Assembly (NCBI GenBank): GCA_964030475.1
Contig: CAXIPT010000017.1
Span: 214,816 to 278,815, forward strand
DNA length: 64,000 bases
Source: Tethya wilhelma
Lineage: Eukaryota; Porifera; Demospongiae; Tethyida; Tethyidae
Reading direction: 5' to 3'
The notes under the pieces were generated by a model that worked only from the letters and a program-made list of their open reading frames with translations, had not been told where the DNA came from and ran no database searches. Both the position numbers and the translations under genes were made by a program. Each line of letters opens with the position of its first letter. Position 1 is the first letter of the stretch. Shown piece by piece: positions 53,237-64,000 of the stretch.

Positions 53237-55500
53237 ACGTACCTCTGGCGACAGTCCCCCCACGCCTGAGGCCGACAGCAGCGAGCTATCGTTCCCCTCT
53301 CCTCCTCCGCCCTCTCCGTCAATACTCTCGTCAAAATTGGGCATCTCGGGCATCATCCCCAAAATGGTGGGATTGGCAAAGGTCGGGGCGTAACCCACGG
53401 CAGCAGGAGAGGCTATCATTGGAGCGTCGGTGAACGGGTTAGCCTCCATGTCTAGAAGAGAGAGGCGGCGATTGGCGTCCGCCATCGGGTAGTGCTGGTT
53501 GCGCTTTCTTCTTTCCACACCATCAGCTTCACCATCTTGATCTACAGGTGGAAGGAGATGGATGAATGCATGGAGATAAATTATTAATAGTTATACATCT
53601 TGTATTATAATAATAATTATAAGGCATAGTATTACTTATAAATTGTAAAACTAGCTAACTTTCAACTAATTGTATCAAATAAAATCATTTCAGAGAGAAA
53701 TCATCTGAACTTAGCTGACAATCTTACTCATTATCAGCGAGATAGGCAGAATTTTTTTATCCTTTGTGTGCCAACTTATATTGTTACCTTGGTTTCGTGA
53801 CTTGAGGACAAAGCCGCCGTGTGATTGGCTCAAATCGGTGGGAATGAGTTCGGCATCAATGTCAAAGTCGTGAGGACTGATTTCAAAGTCTTCAGGAGGG
53901 TGGTGGAGGGGGTTGAAGTTCTGCTTGATGGCTTTAGGCTGGAAGGAGGTAAGAACGAAAAACAATAATTAAGATCAAGAAAGTTAAGGGAAAAAACTTA
54001 CACAATCTGATCAATTGATACATAGGAGTGGTAAAAACATTCCCTACACATGTACACATATACATACCCCATTACCCCGGGCCCCGTACACCCATACAGC
54101 TTTGCAACATGTACACATGTAACTTTGCAACATGCGCATGTGCCCGCACAACTTTGCAACATGCTTCTATAGCTTCCTCACTGTCACACCTTCACAGTAC
54201 ACTAGTACCTTCACATATCCCAATCGTAATATTCCAATCCTAATATTCTGATCCTAATATTCCAATCCTAATATTCTGATCCTAATATTCTGATCCTATA
54301 ATTATTTATCCTAGTATTTCGTCCTCACACTGTCACACTATCACTCTTCACACCCTCACATATCATAACTCACATCTTTCACTCGGACAGTGAGCATAAG
54401 AGAGTTGCTCGACTTTAGCAGTGCTATGGCTTCCTTGTGTGGTTTGTTTATCAGACTGTGACCATTGACGTCCACAAGTTCATCACCAATCTGTGTGTGA
54501 GTGTGTGTGTGAATGTGTGAGTGTGTGAGTGTGTGAGCGTGTGTTTGTGTGGGTGTAAACTAGCCACAACACCTTGAGTCCAGCATTGTGAGCCACTGAG
54601 TTAGGTAGCAGTTCTGTTATGAGAACCCCTTGCTGTGGGTTATTGGAGGTTTTGATGCTGCAAGTGAGAGTGTGTGTGTGCAATACACAACAATGGTTGA
54701 CAATAGGATGTGTACAATAACATACAATGCCTATGGGGCAGTAACATGATCACATAAAATCAGTATCAGGTACAGCCAGCCAACTAGCATCACACTCCCA
54801 TGAGGTTTATATATCCCATTGAAAGGTCATCGCCCTCAAAGATAAGCATATGAAAGTTCATTGGGGGAAAAAAATCTTGAAATTAAATTTAGCTGGGATT
54901 GAACACAGGCCTTTCGAATTCTAGTCAAACGTTCTTACCGCTGAGCTACTAGAACTCACAGACATTGACACGAGAATTATACTACTATTCCTATCTATAG
55001 ACATAAGTGGACATGTCCTAATTAGCATATTCATAATTTTTCTCTATAAGGTTCTGCTACTATAGCAAAACAGAAAAAGACACAACTTTAACCATAAACA
55101 GACAACTTGTTTACAAAAATGCAAACAAGTTGTAGTAATATATTGCTCCTAAATTAAAGATAATCTTTGATCGCCAGAACTCATCAAAATTAATAAATAA
55201 GGGTTCTTTGTTAATTAACTATTGACCCCACCCACCTTGCTCCGAGCACCTCCGTCTCGTCCAGCGTTACCTGTATCTTCTTGGTGCACTTCAAGATGGC
55301 CGTGTTGAGTCTCATCATGGGGTTGACATGATGGCCTCTGGTCTTCCTCTCTTCCACAGTCTTCCAAGAGATCTTTCCAAAGCAACTGAGAGAGAAAATT
55401 AAAAAGAGTTCATAAACTTTCAATAAATATCAATAACTTCAATAGCTGTATTGTTTTGGGTACTTACTCTTGTTCTGGTACCATCCCAACAGCTAAAATA

Positions 55501-55550
<50 letters not shown>

Positions 55551-57349
55551 GAAGTAAAATGAATTATTAATTCCTATTAGCGATGCATTTTTCACTTTAT
55601 TCAAAAAAATTCATCCCTACCTACCTCGTACAGTAAGAGTGAGGGTCTTTTTGAGTCGGATGAGGTTGGTAGCCTCCTCATGTGTGGAGTCACTCAGTAT
55701 CAGACCATTCACGCGGATAAGTTCATCACCGACCTGAAAACAGTGAGAAAAGCAGTAGTGATGTCATAATTACCGTGGCTAAACAGCCGATGGTAGTTGG
55801 TGCTGATTTTCCACATTTTTCAGTACCTTGAGTCCCGCCTGTGCCGCCTTCGAAGATGGAATCACGTGAGATATGTAGACACCACATCCAAATTCCTTAC
55901 CTGCACACAATGGAATTAAGATAATGAGATACGCCATTAAAAGCTCCTATCAATTATAACCAATTAAGGGCAATTAATGATAGTTACCTCCCCTGATGCT
56001 GAAGCCAAGACTTCGGCTGCCTTGTTGCTTGAGATGGACTATCTTTTTGTCAAATCTGCACACACAGACACACACACACAATTATATATAACATCTTGCA
56101 AACCACAGGCATCAACGTCTACTTGTGGTTTTTGAAAAATCAGTTAAATTCCTCAAAAATAAACGGAAAATGTGCATGTATAAAGAAAAGCTGATACCAG
56201 AGTTCAAAGATCAACCATAAACAAAACCTTCCTTACTCATCAGTTTGGAAACTGATATGCTTCAGAGAAAAGTTTACGAGTTGAGAAACGAGGGAAGGTC
56301 TTGTTTACAAATGAGCCACACATTATGTTCATCATGTTACATGCATGTCGCTATAATCGAATTAACTACACTGATGCTACATATCACCATTCACAACTAT
56401 ACCCACTTAAGCTATTATATTATCTATTAAGATACACTATACGACCACTTAAACTATTAGTGATCCACTTAGCCATGTGGTCGTGAATTGGACCTAATTT
56501 GTTAGCAGGTATGGAGGTACTTACGTCGGAATGTGAGGGATATGGGAATTGTATTCCGCCCTCAGGCGACTTGGAATCAGCGAGCTGCATCAAAAGATGG
56601 GAGAAAAGATTAGAACTTAATCACAAAAGTTACGTAATGTATTGTGCTTGATCAGCTAGCTGGAGAGTATATATAGGATTACAAATTTAATTGAACAGCA
56701 CCCTGTGAATTTGTCTACCCCCCCCCCCGACATGTGACTTCCTGTGAGTTAGGCTATGATATATTATAATTATATTATAGTACAAACGCAATAAATTAAT
56801 TCTTACCGGATAGCTAGATAGAGCTGCTTCGTTTTGGGTTCTTTTAGAATCTCTGCCAGTTGTTCCATAAGATCTTCAACTAGGAGAGAGCTGAAAATGG
56901 TATTAGAAAAGAAAATTACGATTTATGTAGCTATTTACAGAGAGAATTTCATGATTGCTCTATCAAACCAATACCTTCGAAAGTCTTTCAGAGATTTCTG
57001 AAGCTTTTCTCTCTCTTCAGGTGTATCCAGCACCATCATTACCTTCAGTTGGTGTGTGCATAGACAAATTTTGTCATGCTCCACCCACCCATAAACTCTC
57101 TTTGATTCATAAAAGAGCACATTGTTTAGCTTTTTGTGTTAGCTGGTCTTGAAACAATCTTATGGGCAGCTATATGACCCCTTCAGGGTTGGCAGGACCA
57201 CAGCAAGTACACATCTTAGTTACCAATCTCTTGTAGGCAGCCACCACAGACTTCTTGTCGGGGTAGTTGGAAGGGGAGAACGGTTTGCCCACCCGCGTCG
57301 GGGTCAGACTCTGATTCATCACTTCTGCTAGTCCGCTAACGCCAGACAT
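48971..57349 (-). CDS. USH1C: Harmonin (USH1C) homologue, 21 exons
   Basis: Exons, 5' to 3' on the minus strand: 57349-57224, 57042-56975, 56890-56807, 56584-56525, 56055-55988, 55900-55827, 55733-55625, 55492-55468, 55385-55236, 54657-54573, 54490-54374, 53938-53788, 53541-53243, 53020-52876, 51323-50984, 50759-50672, 50525-50472, 50380-50168, 49389-49298, 49193-49114, 49044-48971; 833 residues. Residues 28-112 are the harmonin N-terminal helical domain. PDZ1 is about 115-197 (LGFSIRGGKEFGCGVYIS), PDZ2 about 247-318 and PDZ3 about 670-762 (ending SVDLVVAVNPE, as in harmonin). Between PDZ2 and PDZ3 lies a low-complexity, Pro-rich stretch (PPKPKQSPPVAPKP) instead of the vertebrate coiled coil. 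Harmonin scaffolds cadherins at stereocilia and microvilli. The last two exons are less certain. Confidence 0.9.
49200..49239. repeat. (AG)n at the harmonin exon 20 acceptor
   Basis: Sense (CT)n abutting the acceptor at 49194-49195. Confidence 0.85.
51400..52860. repeat. Long palindrome of foldback units in harmonin intron 14
   Basis: Several ~350-bp units. About 51420-52185 runs in one orientation, and about 52186-52840 is the same material in reverse complement, so the intron holds an imperfect inverted repeat with arms of about 650-750 bp. Each unit itself contains inverted arms around GCAATGGTGCAAGTCC. Same family as 480-1040. Confidence 0.75.
53022..53050. repeat. (TG)n before the harmonin exon 14 acceptor
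   Basis: Sense-strand (CA)n directly 5' of the acceptor. A matching (CA)n on the plus strand is at 53196-53230, after the exon 13 donor. Confidence 0.8.
54891..54955 (-). repeat. tRNA-like sequence (pseudo-tRNA or SINE head) in harmonin intron 9
   Basis: The minus strand reads GTTCTAG, then an A-box-like TAGCTCAGCGGTAAGAACG. A 5-bp anticodon stem follows with loop CTAGAAT (formal anticodon AGA), then a B-box-like GTGTTCAATCCC. The T stem is poor and the 3' acceptor strand is missing, so it is not a working tRNA. A tRNA-derived SINE head or decayed tRNA fits. Confidence 0.6.
55501..55549. repeat. (TG)n before harmonin micro-exon 8
   Basis: Sense (CA)n just upstream of the acceptor of a 25-nt exon. 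Confidence 0.85.
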
Positions 57350-58776
57350 CTTTCAGTGGTTGATCAGAGACGTAGAAGATATGTGATCAGCAATTTTTAG
57401 CTTTTCAACCTTGCTGTACAGTAGTTTTTCAGCAAAAATACAAAAGTGGGAGGGGCTCGGCGTAAACAAGTGCATCACGCGATCACAGTTCCGCGCACGT
57501 GTCCTATATACCGGATACAGGAAGTTAAATTTCCGGGTGGGTGCACACTGGATATCCGGATCTTGAGCCATATGATTTGACCACAGCTCATATCATGCAG
57601 TGCAGTGCAGCAACGTGCTCAAGTTTGCAGCTTGATTTGATTTCCAGAGGACAAAGAAAGCGGTTTGTACTGAAGCGAGAGCAAGTCAGACAGCCAGCAG
57701 GTGTAGTGTGTCAACATACTAGCTAGCATTTACATTTGGAGCAGCTGTCACTAAAAGAATCAACTGAGAAAAGGACAGCTTTGATTCAAAGAAAGAAGGT
57801 CAGTAAGTAATGCTGAAATTGTACGTACAATATAGTACTTTTACTGGAATGTGGTTGTACTATAACTGTGTATAAATTGGTGATCTTGCTAGTCAACGTT
57901 GAAGAAAAGAAATAAAATTTCCTGGAGAGAGTTTATTCATAAACCGTTTTACAAGTGTGTGTTTGTGTACCACCGCAGTCCGTGGATGCTTCCCACTATT
58001 TGGCGGGCTATAAACCAATTGTCTAGTCTGCCTCTCACGCAACACAAGAGTCCACTCTAGCAAGCCATTCAGTGGAGCTTGTACGAGGAATGTACCCTCG
58101 CTACGTGAAGTACAGCACCTAATGCAGTTAACAGTTTACAGTTAATGCTATAAATTGCTTGCATGCGTGTTTATACACTGGTGGTGCTTGTAGCTACACA
58201 GTAGCTAGTCTTGTTCAATTAGTCTGCAAGTTTTTGAACAATGGGTGAATTAAGTTTCACTTGAGAAAATTGGTAATTTTTCCAAATGTGCACAGCACAA
58301 TTTGTCTCACTGATTAGAGATTGTCTAGAGTAAGAGAGATGAGAGATAAACACACAACTCCACGAGATAGATATTTGTGGCAATGATACACAAACTTGGT
58401 GAGCGTTATGCCCCAGCAGTAACACCCATGTGGCTGGCATTGCATCCACCAGCCTATACCTGCCTAGAATTTTATTGCACTTTGGCTCCAAGAAGTTTGT
58501 CAGTAAATTACTCATTGATGGTGCTCTTGCAAGAACTGTGTGTCTACTTGTGGGGAAGATTAGACTCAAATTTGTCTGGTAGTGGCTGAGATTTTTTACC
58601 ACTGTATAAAGCAATTGCTCCCCATGTCTAGTCATCAAGTTTTTTTTCTTTTATTATGTGAGAATTAAATTTTGTTCAATGCAAACAGCATATGGTGCTG
58701 ACTGGCTGTATTGTGTTACTGTGATGATGTTATGGACCTGTTAACGATGGTGTCATATTTTTATCTTTTTGTGGCT

Positions 58777-58780
<4 letters not shown>
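57350..58780. other. Harmonin upstream region and gene-free DNA
   Basis: 57350-57560 is the harmonin promoter side, moderately GC-rich with CACGTG-like words near 57496. Beyond it I see open frames only of random length. A plus-strand gene could start near 57580 (possible donor at about 57799), but no second exon was found. Confidence 0.45.

Positions 58781-58829
<49 letters not shown>
58781..58829. repeat. (TC)n microsatellite
   Basis: Pure TC run. 58830-59640 has no supported gene. Confidence 0.9.
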
Positions 58830-58833
<4 letters not shown>

Positions 58834-59642
58834 GCCACCTGTTACTAAACCAACACTGAGATCAAAACAATAACATCCCTACATTGTATTGCTACAATAG
58901 TTTCAGATAGTCTATCTGGCATGCTAGTTAACCAGGCCCCCATGTATATTTGTGATAATATCTGTGATATTCATTCTCATACCTTATCAGCCATCTGTGA
59001 AGATACATGTACTTGAGTGTTTAATCACCCATGCTATCCTTGGAGACTGGTATAATTATTATATGTGATCGTGACGGCCTTCTTCAAACACATCATTGTC
59101 TGTGACTGTAATTGATAGTCACGTACAGACGTCCTCATGTGAGAGAGTCAGCCATGCATGCAGTTTCGATTCAGCTGTTTTGAATTTCTGCATGGCAATC
59201 TGATGATCTGTGTGTATCAGTATGGGTGTATGGGGTAGGTGCTATGTTCTGTAGGTGTGTGTGTATGTGACAGGTTCTGTGGTCAATTTGAGGTGTGCTA
59301 TGTCACTCCATCTCTGTAGCCATCTTGAATGACATGTAGCTAAGGAGTCTGTCTCTCTGATGATTGATTGATGTAGGGGAGGGAGTCATAATGATTAGGA
59401 GCCATGATGATTGGGAGATTGGAGTAGCTCACACACCTCTGTAAATACTTTAGCGCAGCAATGCAGTCCACACATGATCGTGGACTTAGATCACATGCTC
59501 TCACTGTTAATCAGACTAGCAGCGACGTTTCTCCTTCTGATGTGGAATCTTTCACAGTTTGTAATTTGTTGGTATTGACAGTGATTTATCGATCTGGGCA
59601 ATCTTTTTTTGTAATATTTGTCGCTAAAATAGCCATTAAAAG

Positions 59643-59686
59643 GTGTGTGTGTGTGTGTGTGTGCGTGTGTGTGTGTGTGTGTGTGA
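59643..59686. repeat. (TG)n microsatellite
   Basis: GT run with one GC interruption. Confidence 0.9.
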
Positions 59687-60369
59687 GACTACAGATTACG
59701 TTACCTCCACAAGTCTAGTACGTGCTTCCTCTCATGGTGCCTCTAACTGTCAGGTAGTGATCACTGTCTATCCCTTTATACTAGTGATAGCTACATCATC
59801 ACCTCCAACTTCAAAGAACTGATAGAGTCAGTGCCCCTTGTGAGTGGTGTGTGTGTAAAAAGAAAACTGAAAATTAATTTCAAGGAGACATTTCCGAACT
59901 GTTAGTTTCAGAAAATTTTTTCTCCAATAAGTGTTCAGTCTAACACCTGTATATTAGGTTGGTGGTAATTTAGGAGTAGCTGTGATAGTTGTTGCTATAG
60001 AGTTCTTACAAATGACATCATCAAAACTGGAGCTAGGCTAGAGTTGCCATGACATGATGCCAACTGTGACCCCTGTATATAGATAGGGAGGTCTGTTTCC
60101 ATATCAAGTGGTTTCTGTTTGTGGTTTTTTGTTGCATGTACTTTTAATTGTTGTGGTCAAATGAGTACTAGTAATGCATGCACACATGCATATATGCACA
60201 GTATGCATGCCATACAATGTCCAGGTTGTACATAGATGGTAAGTGGTGCTTATAATTTAATCAAAGTTTTAATCGAATTTACTTTAGCGTGGTCCTTTTC
60301 TTTAATCATTTGTTTATAAGCTCTCCTCCGGTTTCTGTGCAGTGAATGGTTGCTAGGGAACATTTTTGT

Positions 60370-60640
60370 CCATATCTCAGCCTAGGAATGTTGTATTGAA
60401 CTGGGACAAGTACCATTGTGATCAGCTCGAAAAAATCTTTCTAAGAGTATGCATTTTGATATAGGTTTGATTTTGACCCAAAATCGCTAAAAAAGCGTGG
60501 GATTTTATCAAAATTGACCATTTTGGCTTTCAACAAAAAACCGAACAAAATAGATATCATTTGAAAGTTCTCTTTGAGCTGATCACAATGGTGCAAGTCC
60601 CAGTTTCATAGCAACTTCCTAGACAGAGATATTGCTATAC
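60370..60640. repeat. Degenerate copy of the foldback repeat
   Basis: Inverted arms 60375-60441 and 60569-60640 around a diverged spacer, with CAATGGTGCAAGTCCC at 60587. The rest of 59690-62255 shows no supported gene. Confidence 0.65.
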
Positions 60641-62258
60641 TCATGGTCATATTCTATACATTCAATTTCAACAAGAGCCATGCAGCTTTGTCAAGATGTT
60701 GTTGGAATTCCACAACGCTTGTTTGCAAAGCAAACCTTGCCTTGTTTTCACAAAGCAACAAGTTATTGTTTATTTCAGCTTCACTAAGCTGGTGGCGTTT
60801 TATGTTTTTGAAGCATCAACACTAGTTGGGCAGTCTAGGAAGTGACAGTGTGTTTGTATGTATGTCTGTGTGTTTGTCGTTTGTTTCTCTTTGAAGATGC
60901 CGACGCTTGTTTTTGGATTCCCTTTCAAAATGTCAGTGTGTGTGTGTGTATAAGTACAGTGTGAGTTTGTTTGCTAGATAAAGAGGGGACATGTAAACAA
61001 AGGAGATTAAATGGCTGATAATGCAAGCACAGTAGTGTGTTTGTGTGTGTGTGCTTGTATCACAAACATTGTACTATACACTAGAAAATTTTTAAATAAA
61101 TCTTTAACTCATTGTAACAAAAACAAATTAGTGGATATAATTATGCAAGAGAAAATGTCTACATCTAACACGGTAACAATTGAGTCCAACCAATCTCTCT
61201 TTAGATTGAAAGCTACTGGTTACATTAGAAAATTTATATAAATCCTTAACACATTATAACGAAAACAAACTAGTGGATATAGTTATAAAAAGAAAATGTC
61301 TAAAGCTAACATCCTAAGAGAAGAGTCCAACTAATCTCTTTTAAGGTTGAAAGCTGCTGGTTATGAAAACCTACTGATATTGCAATTGGGGTGCTGAACA
61401 TCACAGTTTAGACTTTGTACCCTGTGGGGAAAGTTCTCCATAGTTCTTGTTGAACAATGGCTTCCTTTGTTGAGATTAATTATGTGATAATGACAATGAT
61501 GTCATTATGATGTGCTGAGTAACCTTTTGAATATTCATTAAGCCAGCTTGAATTGAAAGATTTTATAAAAAAACTGTACTTATTGTCTAAACTGACTGCT
61601 TATTTAAGTGTTGACGAGGTTATATTTAATGTGCTAATTGTGTTTATTCACATTAAGAGTTTAACATAACTTCCTAATGAAACTGAATCGAATATTAAAT
61701 GCTTCAAATATTTCATTACTCCATTGTTTATAATGTGTGTACATGCGAACCTGTTTCCAAGGCGCCTTGCAAGTATATACACGCATTGGGAACAAATTAG
61801 TGCTGTTATGCAAGTATTAATCAGAAGCAGCTGTCTACATGTGGTGGTGTCACCTCGCTGGAGACAGAAGCTAGAATTTTTGAACCCCCTGCACTGTACC
61901 CTGTGGTCGGTTTGCACTTGTAGGTCCTTCTACATCATCAGCCATGTCTAGATCTTCTGGCTCGAGTGAGAGAGAGAGAGAGAGAAGGTTGGTATTCTTT
62001 TGTTTCCGCATTCCAAAGATCAACTAGTCTTGTTGGAGACAGTCAGCAACAAGTCTTGACATTGTCTGTGAAAGGGGAGTACTAGCACTGGATAGAGAGC
62101 TAGCTTGCTGTTGAGAAAAAATATACTACTAGGCGTTTGTTTAAAGAGTGAATTTTGTTGAAAGGAGAATGTTTTGCTTCGATCGCTTCCATGAAAGGGA
62201 AGAACTCTTTCAATTTTAAGACTTTCAGAAACCCCTATTGTCCCTCAAGCCAGGAAGC

Positions 62259-62653
62259 TTAAAGGTGCTATTGCACGGAAGTTGTACGCGTAGTAATTTA
62301 CACCGCGTAGTGAAGCCATAATGTTCGTAGAACAATATGCGTGTATTAAAATGTGCGACCACGTGCAGTTTGAATTTGAACGCTTACAAGACATGATGAG
62401 CAGTAAAAGCACACCAAGAGAAGGAACGGGGAAGAAAGAAGCTAAATGAGTGTAAGCCTAAGCGCATAAGTATGTCAAATAGCTGCAACTTGCCACGTGG
62501 TCACAAAAAAAAATTATGCGTACGTTGGAGTCAACGCGAAAATAGGAGCGCAAATTGCATTCCAATGACGTATTTTCAACCAATGAAATTTCAGTATTGA
62601 TTTTTGGGCCATTTTTTCAAAAAGTTGCCGCTTCCGTGCAATAGCACCTTTAA
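62259..62653. mobile_element. TTAA-flanked MITE
   Basis: Perfect 19-bp terminal inverted repeats (AGGTGCTATTGCACGGAAG at 62263-62281 and its complement at 62631-62649), flanked on each side by TTAA (62259-62262 and 62650-62653). TTAA duplication is the piggyBac signature (inference). There is no transposase inside. Confidence 0.78.
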
Positions 62654-62779
62654 GTTGAGTAACAGTGCAAGTGTAGTGTAGTGGTAGTGATGATGTCACA
62701 ACCTAATAGCAACAATGAGGCAAACAATTTCAGTTGATTTGTGCAATTTAGAACCACAGAAAGAACTTTACCTTTGATT

Positions 62780-63230
62780 TTTGTAGTAAACTAAGGCAGG
62801 GGGTAATTTGGCATCAAGGCCTTCTAAGCAGTTTTGAAACAATCTGTCTAGATCATAGCCTAGGGGTTAATTTCAAAAACAGAGGTTACTAAAGGGTTTA
62901 GAAACCCTCTCTGACCAACCAAATCAAGGTATTTGTGACGTACAGCTATGATCTAATAGAATCTGTGACTATCTACGTCACAATACTGTGATTTGGTTGG
63001 TCAAGGCATGGTTTCTAAATTAGTAACCCCGTGGTTTTTCTCGGTACCCTGTGGGTCGGAGAATAGCTTTAGGTTACGATCTAAACAAGTTAGACGACTC
63101 TTTCAATTGGTTTTAAGCCATTTAGAATGCCCTTAAGGCCTTTATGTGTAGTAACCTCCCTCTCCGCAGCTGCTGAGCTTGGTTTACTATTGTAAGCAAA
63201 GGCCTTAGAAGGTTTCTAAATTGCTTAGAA
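62780..63230. mobile_element. Nested foldback element
   Basis: Inner arms 62872-62928 and 62987-63040 (TTGGTTGGTCA with flanking GGTTACT/AGTAACC). Outer, weaker matches (AGGCCTTCTAAGC; TCTAGATCATAGCC against GGTTACGATCTAAAC) extend it on both sides. No TSD was identified. Confidence 0.55.
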
Positions 63231-63822
63231 TCATTGTCTAATGTCAATACATCTTTCAGGCTACTCATGAAAGATGAATGTCATCATCATTATAAGGGTG
63301 TAGCTGTATCGTCATGTTCATGTTTCTTTCTCTGGTTGGTTCCTAGTGATTAAGAGAGGAACTGCCAATTCAACTTTAAGACTTTTATTTCCCCTCTAAT
63401 AAGGAAACTGTTTCTGTAGTAGTGTAGTGTAGTGATGGTCTCATAACCTGGTGATACTGTACAGTTTTTTAAGTTACCTTATATGGAAGCATCCACGCTG
63501 ACTGTAATGATTCTGATCAGTAGGGACGTATTGTGTAATTAATATAATTTAAAACGGAAGTACATAGTCAGATTCTTTGATGGGGGGTAAAAACCTTTTG
63601 TTTTTTAATTTGATAATGCAAATTGTTTCCAGGTTTTTGTTTCACTTTGTGAACTATGTACTGTATAATTATGACATTTAAACTGTAACTGTCCAAAGAC
63701 TTTTTTACTATTGTTTTCCTTAGATAGACCCGCAAAATAGACAATTGAAGCAACATAGCAATAACTGTCAACTTACTTGAATATTATACCGTTTGTGTGT
63801 GTACAATTTGGTAATTTTATCT

Positions 63823-63823
<1 letters not shown>

Positions 63824-63866
<43 letters not shown>

Positions 63867-64000
63867 NNNNNNNNNNNNNNNNNNNNNNNNNNNNNNNNNN
63901 NNNNNNNNNNNNNNNNNNNNNNNNNNNNNNNNNNNNNNNNNNNNNNNNNNNNNNNNNNNNNNNNNNNNNNNNNNNNNNNNNNNNNNNNNNNNNNNNNNNN
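63824..64000. repeat. (TC)n followed by a terminal N gap
   Basis: TC run to 63866, then Ns to the end of the window. Confidence 0.9.

Noticed and set aside
54891..54955. Functional tRNA-Ser(AGA)
   Set aside because: The T stem does not pair, the acceptor 3' strand and the long variable arm are missing.
57541..57726. Possible first exon of a plus-strand gene
   Set aside because: A donor-like GTCAGTAAGT follows, but no coding exon could be found in the remaining 6 kb.
61945..62066. ATG frame MSRSSGSSERER
   Set aside because: Half of it is translated (GA)n, and it ends quickly without splice evidence.

Overview
The window looks like nuclear DNA of an early-branching animal. It has an AT-rich background, dense GT-AG introns that are often only 100-400 bp long, and abundant (CA)n and (CT)n microsatellites. 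It carries metazoan genes (harmonin, PHRF1, a KIFC1-type kinesin, eIF3m, a MOB2-like protein). Together with intronless GIMAP-like and stonustoxin-like (SNTX) families, this makes a demosponge such as Amphimedon my best guess. That is inference, not something read directly from the sequence. Two N gaps (11536-11578, and 63867 to the end) and single Ns at 2607 and 32590 mark a draft assembly.

Layout. 1-430: two exons of a MOB2-like gene (minus strand) running off the left edge. 2652-6554: four intronless GIMAP/AIG1-type GTPase genes arranged as two head-to-head pairs (- + - +), with a decayed fifth copy at 10208-10911. 11340-11793: a last exon of eIF3m duplicated 35 kb from its parent, next to a possible new first exon and an assembly gap. 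12244-16965: PHRF1 (RING, PHD, RS-rich middle, C-terminal SRI-like domain; 6 exons). 17704-18351: pyroglutamyl-peptidase I (minus), divergent from a 16-exon kinesin-14 (18599-23534). 24088-24570: a small T5orf172-domain protein. 25895-28126, 34499-36736 and 42353-44536: three intronless SNTX-like MACPF-superfamily genes, each with a TATA box and GCGCATGCGC-type palindromes upstream. 40600-41760: an eIF3m pseudogene. 46106-48698: intact eIF3m (minus, 10 exons). 48971-57349: a harmonin/USH1C homologue (minus, 21 exons). 57350-64000: no gene that I can support, only repeats.

How the parts relate. The housekeeping genes (PHRF1, PGPEP1, kinesin-14, eIF3m, harmonin) appear intact; all exon chains I built keep frame and canonical GT-AG sites. 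Between them lie two expanded families that in other animals are linked to immunity or membrane attack: GIMAP-like GTPases and SNTX/MACPF-like proteins. Both show recent duplication, gene conversion and decay. The intergenic DNA is full of short foldback elements. It also holds a dispersed repeat whose conserved core resembles an RFX X-box, concentrated around the SNTX genes and in one place fused to the tail of an SNTX gene.

The main points for a second look are: the divergent pairs of GIMAP genes in which the plus-strand partner has lost key G motifs and gained a CaaX end; the mosaic SNTX paralogue and the captured SNTX tails; the (CT)n-mediated eIF3m deletion and the in-phase exon transplant; and tiny foldbacks with exact 9-bp target duplications.
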